64,000 bases of DNA from the NCBI GenBank assembly GCA_028622995.1, contig JAJQJQ010000055.1, positions 620,001 through 684,000 on the forward strand, given 5' to 3'. This document shows, piece after piece, positions 11,541-23,450 of this stretch. Numbering within the stretch: the stretch's first letter is position 1; each line of letters opens with the position of its first letter. Source of the stretch: Panagrolaimus kolymaensis. Lineage: Eukaryota; Nematoda; Chromadorea; Rhabditida; Panagrolaimidae. The position numbers and the translations under genes were made by a program. The notes under the pieces are model-generated. The model saw nothing but the letters and a program-made list of their open reading frames with translations. It did no database searches and was not told the DNA's origin.

Positions 11541-13762
11541 ATGTCATTTAATATTAGCACTTTATTATTATCTACGTCATTCGAAGATGAAGATGATGAT
11601 GGAAAAGAAGAAGAAGAATTTAGAGAATTAACAGGTAATTTGTATAATATTATAATATCATAAATCTGGCCAAGGACGGCACTTAAATTTTTTTGTAATA
11701 AATTTTTTTTGCCAAAAGCTAACTAGGATATTAGAGGAGAAAAAAGAAAAAAGCTGCCTTTTTTTGATGAAAAAAGTTGGCCCATTTGTAAAAATAAATA
11801 AAAATAAAATGATGTTATTTCCGCGTTAAAATTTTTTTTATTTCCAAAAAAAGAAAAACCAACTTTGGAAAAGGTCACTCACTTTGAACCACTAAAAAAA
11901 CTTTTTTAAAAGTGCAAAGTGCAAGAAGCGGAAATAATAAAAAACAAAAACATTATAGTTTTTTTGTAAAATAAAATACTCTCAAACATCCTCCGAAATG
12001 AATGAACTCAGGATCAACCTAGCAAGAAAAATATTAATTTAAAAACAAATCGTTTCTTAATCTGTAATTCCCCGGGACTTAAACTACCTGCAATATCAAA
12101 ATCAAAGTTCATTTGGCATGAGCAAAAAGTATCTAAAAAAATCTAAGCTCCTTATATGTTTTTTTACATAAACAATATTAAACATATCCGATCATAAATA
12201 CATATTTATTGCAGAAGAAGATACGGTGGCTATGGATACAAACCAAAACAACAAAAGCCCTACGCAATCACCAAATCCTCGTTCGTCGCCTACTTCAAAT
12301 TGTTCTTCGACGTCGAAAAGTGTTTTGCCATTATTGGCGTCAGCAACCGTAAATGCTGCATTAAATCCATTATATGCAATTGCAAATGATATTAAACAAC
12401 CTTCGCTTATTGAATTACAAATGCTTTTTGGTTTTGGAGGTTAGAAATAAATTTTTATATTTTTTACGGTATTTTCAAAAAAAAGAAAAAGTAAGCGTCA
12501 TCAAAAAAATAAATCCCTTTATTTCAAAAAAGTAAAAGTAAAAAAGCCATCGCCTACATCAAAGAATTAAAAAAATACGCAACAAAAAAAGAAGATAAAA
12601 CTAACTTCCAAATATTTAAAGACAACGAAATAAAATATAAAGAATTGTGAGAAAAACTTATAATTTTTTTTGTGGCTACCAAATTTTATCAAAAAATTTT
12701 TTTTTCGGAGGAGGATTTTTTAAAATGATAATTACATTTGGATTAAAAATAATAAAACGTTAAGGTTCAACGACTTTATCAAGCCTCTCTTTTTTTTATT
12801 GCAAAACAAATCAGAAAGCTTTTTAGCCCAAAAACTTTTGAGTTTTGTTCTAAATCCAAAATTTTTCATCAAATAACTTTAACTCTAATTAATTTCAAAA
12901 AAGCCACTGTTTTTTAGCTCGAAAACATGAATATAAAAGATCTCGAAAAGCCGTATTTGAGCGAAAGCCACGTCAAGCATATTCATCTATGCAATTACAA
13001 ACGCTTGAAAATGAATTTAAGGTTGTTGTTACTTTCATAATTTTTTTATTTTTCTTTCTTTAAATATGAAAATTATATCTGAAGTCACACAAAGACACTA
13101 AGGGTTGGCGTTTTTTTTAGGATGATAAGTACCTTAGCGTCCAAAAACGTATATACTTATCTCAAACATTACAATTGACGGAAACGCAAATTAAAACATG
13201 GTTTCAAAATCGCAGGTAAGAAACAACTTTTTCTATTTCTTAAAAAAATTGATACTTTGACACTTACTTTCCGGCAAAAAGAAAACCTGCGAAGGTATAA
13301 ATTATTTCGATAATTTATTTCCTTCGATAACAAAAAAAGTTAATAAAAAGGTTGCTTTTTCCTTTCTTATTTTTTCTTTCTTTACCAACCCGCCAATTTT
13401 TTTCGTCGTCGAAGAAAAAAATGAAATATAATTATTATGCATAAAAAATTTTTAACGACGGCGTCACAATGTCCACAAGTAACAGCCATCAGTTTTCTTC
13501 AAATGTAAAAAACAATATAATCATAATTTTTTGTTATATAAATTCTAGAACAAAATGGAAAAAACAAATGACTTTATCATTAAAAGAGTTATATCGTCAA
13601 AATACTGCCACAGCAACAAAAGCCATAATGTCGCCCAACGCAGCAGAAACAACAAAGCCAGTGCCATGGATGCCTAATTTCTCGTCGTCGTCGTCGTCCA
13701 CAAATAACCGAAATGGTCTTTTCCCAGAATTTTTTTCTACTCGTGACAGTAATAAGAAATAA
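11541..13762 (+). CDS. Homeobox transcription factor (NK-like/Nedx type)
   Basis: Five exons (11541-11634, 12215-12439, 12918-13021, 13121-13215, 13549-13762) total 243 residues. The N-terminus carries FNISTLL, resembling an eh1 Groucho-binding motif, then an acidic run. Residues about 45-70 are Ser/Pro/Asn-rich. The 60-residue homeodomain spans about 122-181, beginning [16 protein letters not shown] and ending [15 protein letters not shown], with the invariant W-F-N-R of helix 3 and Gln50. Two introns cut it: one after EFK and one within the second Arg codon of QNRR. The RKPRQAY start and KYLS helix-2 region resemble NK-like/Nedx proteins (Drosophila lms group); this subfamily call is from memory. 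The short Ser-rich C-tail contains a homoserine tract. It is a nuclear DNA-binding regulator. Confidence 0.85.
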
Positions 13763-15223
13763 ATCTTATTATTTTTTTAAATTAATCATATATAGTAAAT
13801 TATTTTATTATGTCATAATTTATTTATTTTTTGACTATTAATCCTTATAAAAGTAATTCACGCGCTTTGGTGCATGAGTAGCGAATGAAACAAAAACACA
13901 TACATATTTACGGTAAATTAGGTTAATTAAAAGATACGTATATAATTGAGTCATAAACAAAAATGTTTTCGGCTGCATTGATGAAAAATAATTTCTTACT
14001 TTTTGTGCGTCACAAAAAAAAAATACTGTAGAAAAAACCTAAATTTTAAAGAAGAAAGTTTTTTCTTTTTCATTCATAATAAAGTTTATTTTAATGCATT
14101 TTTTGATAAAATAAATACGAAAAAAAGTTGAGCAAAATAAAAATTCTACAAAAGTTTAGAAGCAACAAATTCGCGGTTGGTTTATATAAAAAATGCAAAA
14201 ACCAAATCACGATTTTGCGGCATACAAACTAATGAAGTGACCCATGCCAAAAGTGAAAGATTTTTTTTAAACAATAATGATATTTTGCCACTTTTCCATT
14301 GAAAACAACTAAGTCGAAGTCTTAATTTTTACTTTCCATTTTTATATCAAAATTTTCTAAAACAAATTATTTTTTAATCACTGTTTTTTGTGAAGATTTA
14401 TGTCTGCTTTTTATATATATAGTTTTAAAGCGGTTTTAATCCAAAGACAATCTCTCTAAATTTTTAGCTTTAATATTTTAAAAATATGCTGATAATTTTG
14501 TTTTGTTATTTAAATACCTTTTTTTTGGCAACAAAAAACAATAATAATCTTGCAACATCCAATGCAAAAAACTCAAATGTATCTTTCTTCGTCGTTCTTA
14601 TTCGTTCACGAGTATGAAATCCAAAAATAGAGGTGTATGTTCTTTGTAAACTTGCAAACTGCAAAAAGAAGAAAGAAAAATTTCACAAAAACAAGCAACT
14701 CGCAACGGTCATGAAATTATTAGTTCTAAAAATTCTCTGTGCAGTATCATCCAATCACACAAAACACATAAAAATGTAAGAATGTATTTATTATAAAACT
14801 TTATTACTATTTTTTAAAACAATATTTTTTTCAAAGAGATAAAAACGTAATAATAATAATTTAAAATATAATTAAAGGCTACAAATAATTTAATTTAAGC
14901 AGCATAATAAAAGAAAATCTTGCATGAAATATTAACTTATCAAAAAACCTGTCTGTTAAAAATAATTGCAAAAGTTAAGAAAAAAGCCGAAAAATATTTA
15001 ACATCAAAAAATGAAAAAAATCTCTTGAAAGAAAATGAATTTTTAGAAAGAGATCGAGAGCCAGAAAACCAAAATTATACCAAAAAAAAGTTAAAAAAAG
15101 CTTGAAAATTAGAGGAGGCAAAAAATATCAAATTGGAATAATTAAATTATGTATGTATGGCAATGATGAAATTTGTGTCAGGAAAAATTATTGAAGTCTT
15201 ATGTATGAGTTAAGGTTGAGTAA
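13763..15223. other. Intergenic, nothing recognised
   Basis: About 1.46 kb of AT-rich sequence between the convergent homeobox and PAN genes. A 61-codon Lys/Glu-rich frame at 14920-15105 has no splice context or family resemblance. I see no RNA gene. Confidence 0.6.
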
Positions 15224-17943
15224 TTAACAATCCAAGGGATTGAGACAATATTCTTTTCGTCCATTTTTAGTTACTCGAACTCCATGTGGGCAACGTTTAC
15301 GGCCTTGTGAATCCAATACAGCTTTGCAATCGCTACCTTTTTCAAGTTTTTGAATTTGAATTGCGGGCACTAAAAAAACATTTTTTTAAAGTTTTATAAA
15401 ATCAAAACTCAACTTTCTAAAGTTTCAGTTAAAAATAAAAGTGAACTTGACTTACAATGTCGACACATAACCGATTCTTTAGGACACTTTCGAACATCCT
15501 TTTGTTCGGAACACTTGAGATAGCGATGGCGCATACCGGTTAAATCTTTTCTGCATTTTGACCATCGCGTCCACTTGGATTCTTCTGATTCATAAAGAGG
15601 ATCATCCTGGAAGAAGAAAAAAATTACTTAAAATTAAGTTCAAAAAACTCAAAAGATTTTGCACTTGAGCATCGAACTTTTAAAATTTTTAACTTCAAAA
15701 ACTAATTTAAACAAAAAAATTTACGTACTCGGAATCTTGAATTTAAACCATTATTTTTAAATTCAAAATCATTTTCAAAATTAATTTCATAATAAATCAT
15801 ATTAACTCCTTGATCTTCAGGAATAAAAACATCGGGTAAAGTTTTTCGAGATTGAGTGTTAAGTAAACAATTTTGAGTTTCATCACTTGGATACCACATG
15901 GATGATTTACATACAAATCCATAATCTTTTTCAGCTTGTAAACAAGCGATATTACATTCGGTAATTGTTTTAGCATCGGCTACTTCTTGAACATGCCCTA
16001 CCATAACATGGTTGCTAACGGCATTGAAAATAAGTTTGGTTTCTTAAAAAAGTAAATTTTTTTTAGTAAAAATAATTTTTTGAGAAAATAAGCTTACTCA
16101 AAGCTAATTTTTCTGGAATACACATTTTTTCCAAATAAATTGCATTCTTGGATGGTGTAAGTTCGCCAGTGTTTGAATGATTAACGGCACTGGCAGACAA
16201 TTCGCAGCCGGATGGAGAGAAAACTGCCGAAGCACTGAAAACAAAAATTCTTTAGCTATAAATTTTTTTTGAGGAAAAACAAACCATGAAAGAATTTCAT
16301 CTCGATCACAAGCAGCTGCGCATTCTTCAAGAGTTTTAGCTGGAGAATATCCAACTTCTTCTCCAGGACTTGTGCGTTCAGATTCTTCAAATCTAAGATA
16401 TCTTGCAACTTCACCTGCCGCACATGTGGTTAAGCCTGATTTAGGAATATTAATTCTGTGAACGGCCTAAATAAAATATTAGAATTTTTAAAAAAAGGTA
16501 AAAATAGAAAAAGAATTTACTTGATATTCTTCGGTTTTTTGCGAAGAAGCTTTAATTTCAGTGGCTGTGGCTTCTGATTTACTTTCAGATGTTTCAGATT
16601 TAGTTTCAGAAGTGGAAACGGAAACTGAGGCTGGAATTGGAGCTGGTTCCTAAACAAGGGTAAAAAATTGTTAAAAAATAAAAAAAACATATAACAAAAG
16701 TTTTACTTGTGGAGCTGGTGGAGCAACTGGAATAACTGGTGCTGCTGGTTGCTCTGGTAGAGAAGGTGCGGGAGTGGTTGGAGCAATTGGAATAGCTGCA
16801 TTCGAAGCAACGATAGGAGCTGGCGCAGCAGGGGCAGATGGGGATGGTGGAGCTGGGGCAGAAGCGGGAGGAGAGACAGCTGCAGCAGTACCGGAATCTG
16901 AAGTAGGTGCAGCTGGACCTGAAGCAGCAGGCGCCGAAGCAGCTCCAGTGGCAGCTGCGGCCGAGGTTTCTTGAGTTTTATTTTCTCCACCAATTAATTG
17001 TTCATCAGTTGGAGGTAAAGCAGCCAAATAAACAAAATAATCTCTTCCATGATATTGAGTTAAAAAGTAAGGACTTTCTGTTCCATTTACAGCAAATAAA
17101 TCGCATATTTTCCATGCATTATCGTATGTAAGAGTTCGACAAACCCATTGCGAACTAGCATCTTGAAATTCTTCACTACACTTTTTGAGACATTCTTCAC
17201 ATGATAAACCCGTAGTTCGATCAAACATTATTGCCCGAGCGATAGCAGATTGGGGTTCAATTTGCCATTTTGAACTATCTACAAATTCAGAACTTTTAAA
17301 AACATTTAAAAAAGCGTTTTTTTTTTTGGGACTCAATTTATTTTTAAAATAAACTAATATTTGTGTTTTGACTAACTTAAATAAATAAAATCTGAGGTTT
17401 GTGTATTTATTTTTAATAACCGGTTGTTTGCTTTTGCTCTCTTTAAAATTAAGGACCCCAAACAAAACAAAAGTTGAAGGATCTCAAAAAAGTTCTTAAA
17501 AAAGGAAGCCATGACCTTTAAAAGTAGGCGAGAAAAAAAATTGTAGGGTTGTTTAATAAAAATTTTCAAAAAAACAAAATTTAAAAAATAAATATCAAAA
17601 AAAAAATCGACGAAAATTTTAGAGTAAAAAATGTGAATAATAAATTTAAAACTTGCTTACCAAATGAACATTTTCCAATACTTTCTTCTTCTCGTCTTAC
17701 TGGAGGTGGAGGAGGTCGATAACCTAATGAAGCCCCAACTGTATCAGCGGGCGGCATTGGAATTCGTGGTGGAGCCATAGGTGCCACAGGGGCTTTTTTA
17801 CTTTCAGAAGAAGATTCCACATTGGATGAAGCTCCATTACTGCCGCTATCTCCGCCGCCACCACCACCGCCATAGCTTGCATATCCTTGTGCCGAAATCG
17901 TCGTAGCCAGAAGCAAGGATAATAACACGCAACGGGAAATCAT
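15224..17943 (-). CDS. Secreted PAN/Apple-domain protein with thrombospondin-like C-terminus
   Basis: Eight exons (17943-17661, 17278-16707, 16649-16521, 16466-16285, 16234-16098, 16042-15729, 15606-15456, 15369-15224) make 637 codons. A signal peptide (about 1-19) precedes a Gly/Ser/Pro-rich segment. PAN domain 1 spans about 92-165 (KCSFDSSKW to GRDYFVY, with CEECLKKC), followed by a long Ala/Pro-rich linker and a Ser/Thr-rich stretch to about 328. Two more PAN-like domains follow (about 343-430, with TLEECAAAC; about 430-530, with ITECNIACLQ). The C-terminus (about 545-637) has WTRWSKC and ten spaced cysteines, like a degenerate thrombospondin type 1 module. PAN plus TSP1 occurs in nematode cuticle or apical matrix proteins such as NOAH, but no ZP domain is present. 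A matrix role is likely by analogy. Confidence 0.8.
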
Positions 17944-20699
17944 AGTTCTTTGATTAATAAAGATTTTTTATGCAATCAAGAAAAATGAAAATTTATCCGT
18001 AAAAATAAAAAAAGAAATCGGCTGCTACTCGGATAAATAATATAAAATAAAAAGAAAGGGAAAATATCTGATTCTTATTTTATACTTCCAGAAAGAGAAA
18101 TTACGCCAACCAATAACGACGACGAGAACGCAATAATCTTTTTTCTTATTAGATTCTTATATATTTTTCAGGATGGATGGGTGAATAAAATAACCGGTAT
18201 CGCTCGCTCGTTTTCCCTTTCTTTTTTTTTTGTTTCGGGAAAAATATTTGATTTTGATTATCCGCTGTCGTCGCTTTCAATTTTTCAGTAATTTTTCTTT
18301 TTGGGCGTTACATTACATTACATCTATCACGCACGATACCAATCCTGATGCTGCCTGCAAAAAGATGACAGCGACGTTAACAAAAAAAATATTTAAAAAT
18401 CTTTTTTTAAAATAAATTTACTATCATTTAAACATACAGAGAGACATAGGTTTGTCTATCTATCCTCCTATTCTGATTTTACCGAAATAATGAGACAACA
18501 CGAGATTTTCAGAAGGCGCCTCCGAGATAAAGATGACGACGATAGATGAAGGACATGCGGATGTCGTCCGTACACTACACCTACTAACTTCTTCTCTATC
18601 CATATATATCTTAAGTGACCCAGATTGTTGTATCCTTTCCTTCCACCTTTTTTTCTTCTTCATTTACTATGTTTATTTTTTTTCATTTCGATTCCCGCCT
18701 CTCTCTCTCTCTCTTCCATGGATTTGGGGCAAATTAATATATATTTTTAAGTTAGTTATTTATTTATTTCTCTTCTTTTCGATTGCGTTAAAGAGGGAAG
18801 AGCAAAAAAAAAACACACAGCATTCTCGAGTCCACTTTTTTTTTGCGTAAATTGTTGTCTAACAAAAAATAAACTTTTTTCAAAAATACAATAAAAAGAA
18901 CGGTACTTGAAAGTAAGAAAGAAAAAAAAATCGGGCCATGTAGGAGGATAAAAATACAATGTCAAGAACTATTTATTTTTTTCTCTTTAATGTAAGGCAA
19001 TTCTTTGATTTTCTTCGATTTTTTTTATTTCGCAGCATGAATGAATTTAAAAAAAACCAAAAAACCTTTTTCATTTGATTATGTTAAACACGTTTTTTGT
19101 TGTTGTGAAAAGAAAATTACCCTAAATAAGATACCATTAAAAAATTCTTTAACACACACAGCAGGAGAGGACTGTTTTTTTTTTTTCTTCAGAATTTAAA
19201 TGCTCATTTTGAAATTTCCAAATCTAAACTAGGGCAACAAATAAATAAACGTCTATGCATATTTTGAACCTATAATTAAGCCCTATCAAAAAAAACTTTA
19301 ATTTATTTATTTAAATTTAAATTTTCTAAATTCTTGCATAATCAAACGATTTTCTCTCTTTTTTTATTTAATGATTTTAAAAATTAGAAAAATTTATCCT
19401 TAATCCTTGTATCTCCGAATGGAATCAAAAAAATTATTAAAATAAAAATAATATTAATAATTTTATCAGTTAACACAATCAAGAAATCAAGAGTTAGTTA
19501 GTTAGTTAATCCATCTTTTGCATTTTCGCTTTCTTTTTTTGGCTGAAAAAAAAATTGATAATTTTGACACCATTTTTATTTGTCTTCTTCGCCGTCGTAA
19601 TTATTATTCAAGAATTAATTTAAATTATTTCTTCGATTATCAAAAAACTTTCTCTTTCATTTTTGATTGGATAATTTCTCTTTTTTTTATCTCCAAAAAA
19701 TAATAAAGAAACCCGCAAAAAAAAAAATTCTCGGGTTTTTAACTTTCATTTTTCATTGTTTTCACTTTCGTATTTTCACGGAAGAATCTCTCTCCCGAAT
19801 ATTTTATTTTTGGGTCGAGCAACAAGAAAAATAAATTTAAACGGAAACATTTCCTTTTTTATCATCATCAGCAAGAGAATTAAAAGTTAAAGGTTTCACA
19901 ATTTTCTATGTATGCATTACTTTTCATTAACCCCTGAAGGGAAATTTGAGGCAGAAAAGGAGCAGAAAAAAAACTAAACACAAATCCTTCTCTTTTTATC
20001 GGCTGCTGAAGTTATTCTTTTTTTAACCGGAATAAATGGTTATTTTGTGGATGGATAGGATACGAGCATTAAAGGTAATCGACGACGACCTGGTCTTCGT
20101 TGTCTCTATTTTCAGTTTCTCTTTTTCCACATTTTTTTAAAACCAAGTTCATTCTTCGTTCTTCGACGACAACGATCGGTAATAATAATAATAATAACGA
20201 TCTCTACCTTTGATTTATATTAATCCTTTCTTTTTTTCTTTTTCTTTTTAAAGAAAAAAAATAAATAACAAAAACAATTAAAATTTTTGGAAATGAGTTA
20301 GAAAAAAAATTATGAGTGAGTTAGTTTGCGTAATAAAATATGGGTAATAATTTATTTATATAATCTTCTTTATTATGCATACATTCTTCTTTTTTTTTTA
20401 TGAATTATGGGATTCAAAAAATTTTACTTAAAAGAGAGCAGAGAAATTTCAAAGAAATTTTTTTTTCAAAGAAATAACTTTGACTATGAAATTTTTGAAG
20501 CAAAAAAGTGGCATGGCTAAAGACTAAATTAAGCATTTTAGAGAGATCGGAAATTTAGAGGAAAAAAGATGGCAAATTTATGCTTAAAAAAAGATTATGG
20601 CATTTTAAAAGTAAAAGTGAATAGAATAAAGTAAAAACAAATATCACCGGAAAAGGAAATGTAAAAAGTAAAATAATAAAGGAAAAAAATGTATTTGGC
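17944..20699. other. Long promoter/intergenic interval
   Basis: About 2.75 kb of AT-rich sequence with pyrimidine tracts and scattered CGACGA clusters; none of its frames shows coding character. It contains an (AAT)n repeat near 20179-20197. The left end should hold the promoter of the PAN-domain gene. Confidence 0.55.
20179..20197. repeat. (AAT)n microsatellite
   Basis: Short perfect AAT trinucleotide run, visible directly. Confidence 0.8.
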
Positions 20700-21300
20700 T
20701 CAAATTTTATAATTACGGAATGCAGAAAGTGTTGGAGATTCATGACGAACCCATCCACCAATTTTTTTAGCAGATGAATTTAAGGGTTTAATCGGCTCTG
20801 ATTCAGATGGTTCAAGCATTTGTTGAGGATGAACAGGACTTGCCCAATGAAGAGTCTAAAACCAACATAAACTTAGTTTGTTTCCACCCAAAAAAATTAA
20901 AGCTCAAACTAAAACAGTTTTTTAATAACCATCAAAAGCTATCTCTGACGCCAATAAACAATCAGTAAAACTAACTTGTTGAAGTTTATCTTGATTTTCC
21001 ATCCAATCCTTTAATGGCATATGTGAACCCATAGCTAAATAAGTATCATAATGCTTGCGTTTTGATGGATTGCAAAGAATTTCTTTTGCATATTGAAGCA
21101 AATGGAAACGTGATTCTGCATCGGCTTTTGCAGTTTCATCAGAAATTTTATCTGGATGAACACCGATTACGCGAACGCGATATTCAGCCAAAATTTGCTC
21201 ATTCTACAAATTTACTATTAATAAACAACAAAGTTCAGCAATTTTAGGAATATACCGTAGCACTGGAATCACAACCAAGGAGCTCGTAAAGGTTTGGCAT
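20700..21300 (-). CDS. DNAJC12-like J-domain co-chaperone
   Basis: Three exons (21300-21256, 21203-20976, 20855-20700), 142 residues. The J domain occupies about residues 3-65: YELLGCDSSA helix 1, the HPD tripeptide at 31-33, and YAKEILCNPSKRKHYD. It is followed by MPLKDW and HWA motifs and ends in FRNYKI, the C-terminal signature of DNAJC12 (J domain containing protein 1), where most J proteins have no such ending. It should stimulate cytosolic Hsp70; vertebrate DNAJC12 assists aromatic amino-acid hydroxylases. The ATG directly follows TTTTACAG, a likely trans-splice acceptor. The second intron was placed at GTTAGT because the join then matches the family around HWA; reading through would meet a stop. 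Confidence 0.85.
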
Positions 21301-21641
21301 CTGTAAAACCACAAAAATGATTATTCAAACAAGTTAAAGCCGCGTCAAAAACAAAATTCAGAAAGACAAGCGCCTTAAAATTCAATAAAGTGTTTCTCAA
21401 AACTAATAATAATGCTTCCTGTTCACAAACTCAAATTTGACGACATTTATAATTCACCATTCTCATGCAAACATGCTTTGAAGTACAAAAAATATATATA
21501 TAAAGGGCAAGTATCCTTCTTTCACATAGCTTCAAAAAAACATAATTCATGACCTTTATTTTCTCAACAACAATATAATAGAATACAAACAAACAAAAAA
21601 TTCAACAACAATATATGTAAGTAACAACAACAAAAAAGTGT
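21301..21641. other. Short intergenic gap between two co-directional genes
   Basis: 341 bp between the NOL8-like stop and the DNAJC12-like start, same strand. The downstream gene has an acceptor right at its ATG. Together these allow an operon, though the gap is longer than the roughly 100 bp typical of C. elegans operons. Confidence 0.4.
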
Positions 21642-23169
21642 TCATTTCTTTTTCTTATGAACTTCAAGTTCACGCAGCCGATTCTTATGTACTTGTCGAG
21701 CAAGCTGAAAAGAAAAATCAGGTTAATAACATGTCGAAAAATATTGAAGAAAAGTGTTACATAATACAACCAAAACACATGCAAAGAAAACTTACACTTC
21801 TGAATGCATCTTTCGCAGATTCCCATTTGCGTTGTCTTGATTTCTTTTCCACAGTTGCACGAAATTTGTCCAATTTTGAGTAGAATTCTGGATCAGTTAT
21901 TTCAAAGAAAAAGCATGGTTTGTCAGCAATAAGTTGCTCTTGTTGTTTCTTCTTTGGTTTCATCACTTCGGAAGCAATTTTCTTTTCTGGTTGCGGCTTT
22001 CCATCACCTTCTTCCTGCAAAGAAAAGAGTGGTTATAAATAAAGCAATGGAAAAAGGATAGCCTTACGTCGAATTTTTTCTTTTGAGTTAAGAAACTGAA
22101 GGTTTCTTTTTGGCCAGAAACTATAAAATATGAAATGTTAGCTTTAGCAATAGTAAATAATTCATACCAAGTTTAGCACGAAGTTCAGCAGCAAAGTCTT
22201 CATTCATTTCATAAAAACGACGTTCATCGATGACTGCCTTGGTTTCAGTAAAGACTGGTTCATCTTCCTCTTTCTTTTCATCTTCATTTTCATCAAGATT
22301 TTGCTAAAAAAGCAGCAGTTAATAAGAGATTTAACGCATCTTTAACAACACTAATAATAACAGAAACAATAGCTAGTAATCGTTTGTAAAACATACAGTC
22401 TTTTCATAGTTCTTCATCCATTCAAGATGTTCACGATTTTCAGGATCGAATCTTTGAAATGGTCGTACACTTGTTTTGGATATTTTTGATTCATGTCTTG
22501 CTCTCACATCTCGACCAACAACCATTGACAAAAGACGGAGCTGTCTCTCCTTTTCTTGTGCTCGATCCATATCGGCGTCATCCTGAAAATGAATGGTAAA
22601 ACAAAAGTAATAAACATAATGGGTTCGTTAGAAAGTAAGAGCAACGATACAAGTAACAAGCATTGGAAAGATATTAGCTAATAGCACCATGAATCAAACA
22701 ACTAACTTCTTTGTCTCCTTCTTCCATGAAAGTGTTGTCAAGCTGAAATCTGCTATCATAACCATATTTGCTTTCAAGTTGCATCAGTTTACTTGAACCT
22801 TTTCCAGTTATTCTACCAGTAGCCATTAAGGTATCAGGATCTTGCTTTTCTAAATCAGGTTCTTGATCATCGTCGTCATCGAACAAATTTCTAGAAGAAG
22901 TAAGTTTTGGCTTCTAAAATATGAATATATGAATAATAACAGAAAATGTAAATGAAACTAACCTTTGCAACAACAACTTCTTCACCATCAGAATCAGAAT
23001 CAAACACAATACGTTTCTTATTATTTGAATCAGGATTATCAATCGATTTTAAAGCATCAGATACAAGTTTTTGCTTTTGTTTTTGAAGTTCTTGTTTTTC
23101 TCGAAGGCTTTGCAATCTTCTTTGCTGTGAAGCTTCATATTTTGCAGATTTGAATTCACCGTCCACCAT
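21642..23169 (-). CDS. NOL8-like nucleolar protein (C-terminal-domain type)
   Basis: Seven exons (23169-22963, 22913-22707, 22582-22397, 22303-22168, 22120-22068, 22014-21796, 21704-21642), 356 residues. Order of features: a Gln/Lys-rich coiled coil (RRLQSLREKQELQKQ), KRIVFDSDSDGEE, LFDDDDD, then GSSKLMQLESKYGYDSRF, RLLSMVVGRDV, RPFQRFDPENREHLEWM, an acidic/basic middle, and a late FFF motif (CFFFEITDPEF). These blocks match in order the C-terminal half of vertebrate NOL8 (IVFDSD, KLMHLQSHFGADERF, FRDISALHYDPSREEHA, RFFFFSKNDERL), a 60S ribosome-biogenesis factor. The N-terminal RRM of NOL8 is absent. The start follows TTTTTAG five bases upstream, so this is probably the true trans-spliced 5' end rather than a missing exon. 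Confidence 0.8.
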
Positions 23170-23450
23170 GAATGCTAAAAATGGAACTTTGAATAAATAA
23201 AAAAGGTAAAAGTAAAAAGAGAAGGAAGAAGCATAGAAAAAAGGGACGAAACACGTGAATTCATTAATCAAAAAAAAGGTTGCAACATATTTTTTCTTCG
23301 GAGGTGCAAGAAATTTTCGTGCTAAGAATTTTTGCTTTGAGCGGATGCTTGCAAAAAACTTTTTCATTCGAATCATTCGAACTAATTTTTTGAGAGGCAT
23401 TCAGAGTTTACGAATAAATTTGTTGAAGCAATATTATTATCGCAGAAATT
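23170..23450. promoter_or_regulatory. Divergent promoter interval
   Basis: 281 bp between the start codons of the NOL8-like gene (minus) and an unknown gene (plus). A minus frame continues through here toward 23400 but is best read as upstream sequence, because an acceptor lies directly before the NOL8-like ATG. Confidence 0.4.

Noticed and set aside
14920..15105. Lys/Glu-rich 61-codon frame
   Set aside because: Composition follows A-runs; no acceptor or donor; no family resemblance.
16774..17131. Plus-strand Ala/Gly-rich and Gln-rich frames
   Set aside because: Antisense shadows of the Ala/Pro-rich linker of the PAN-domain protein.
22891..23400. N-terminal extension of the NOL8-like protein to 23400
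   Set aside because: The extension is Phe/Lys-rich low complexity, crosses an acceptor placed right before the ATG at 23169, and would overlap the divergent gene's 5' flank.
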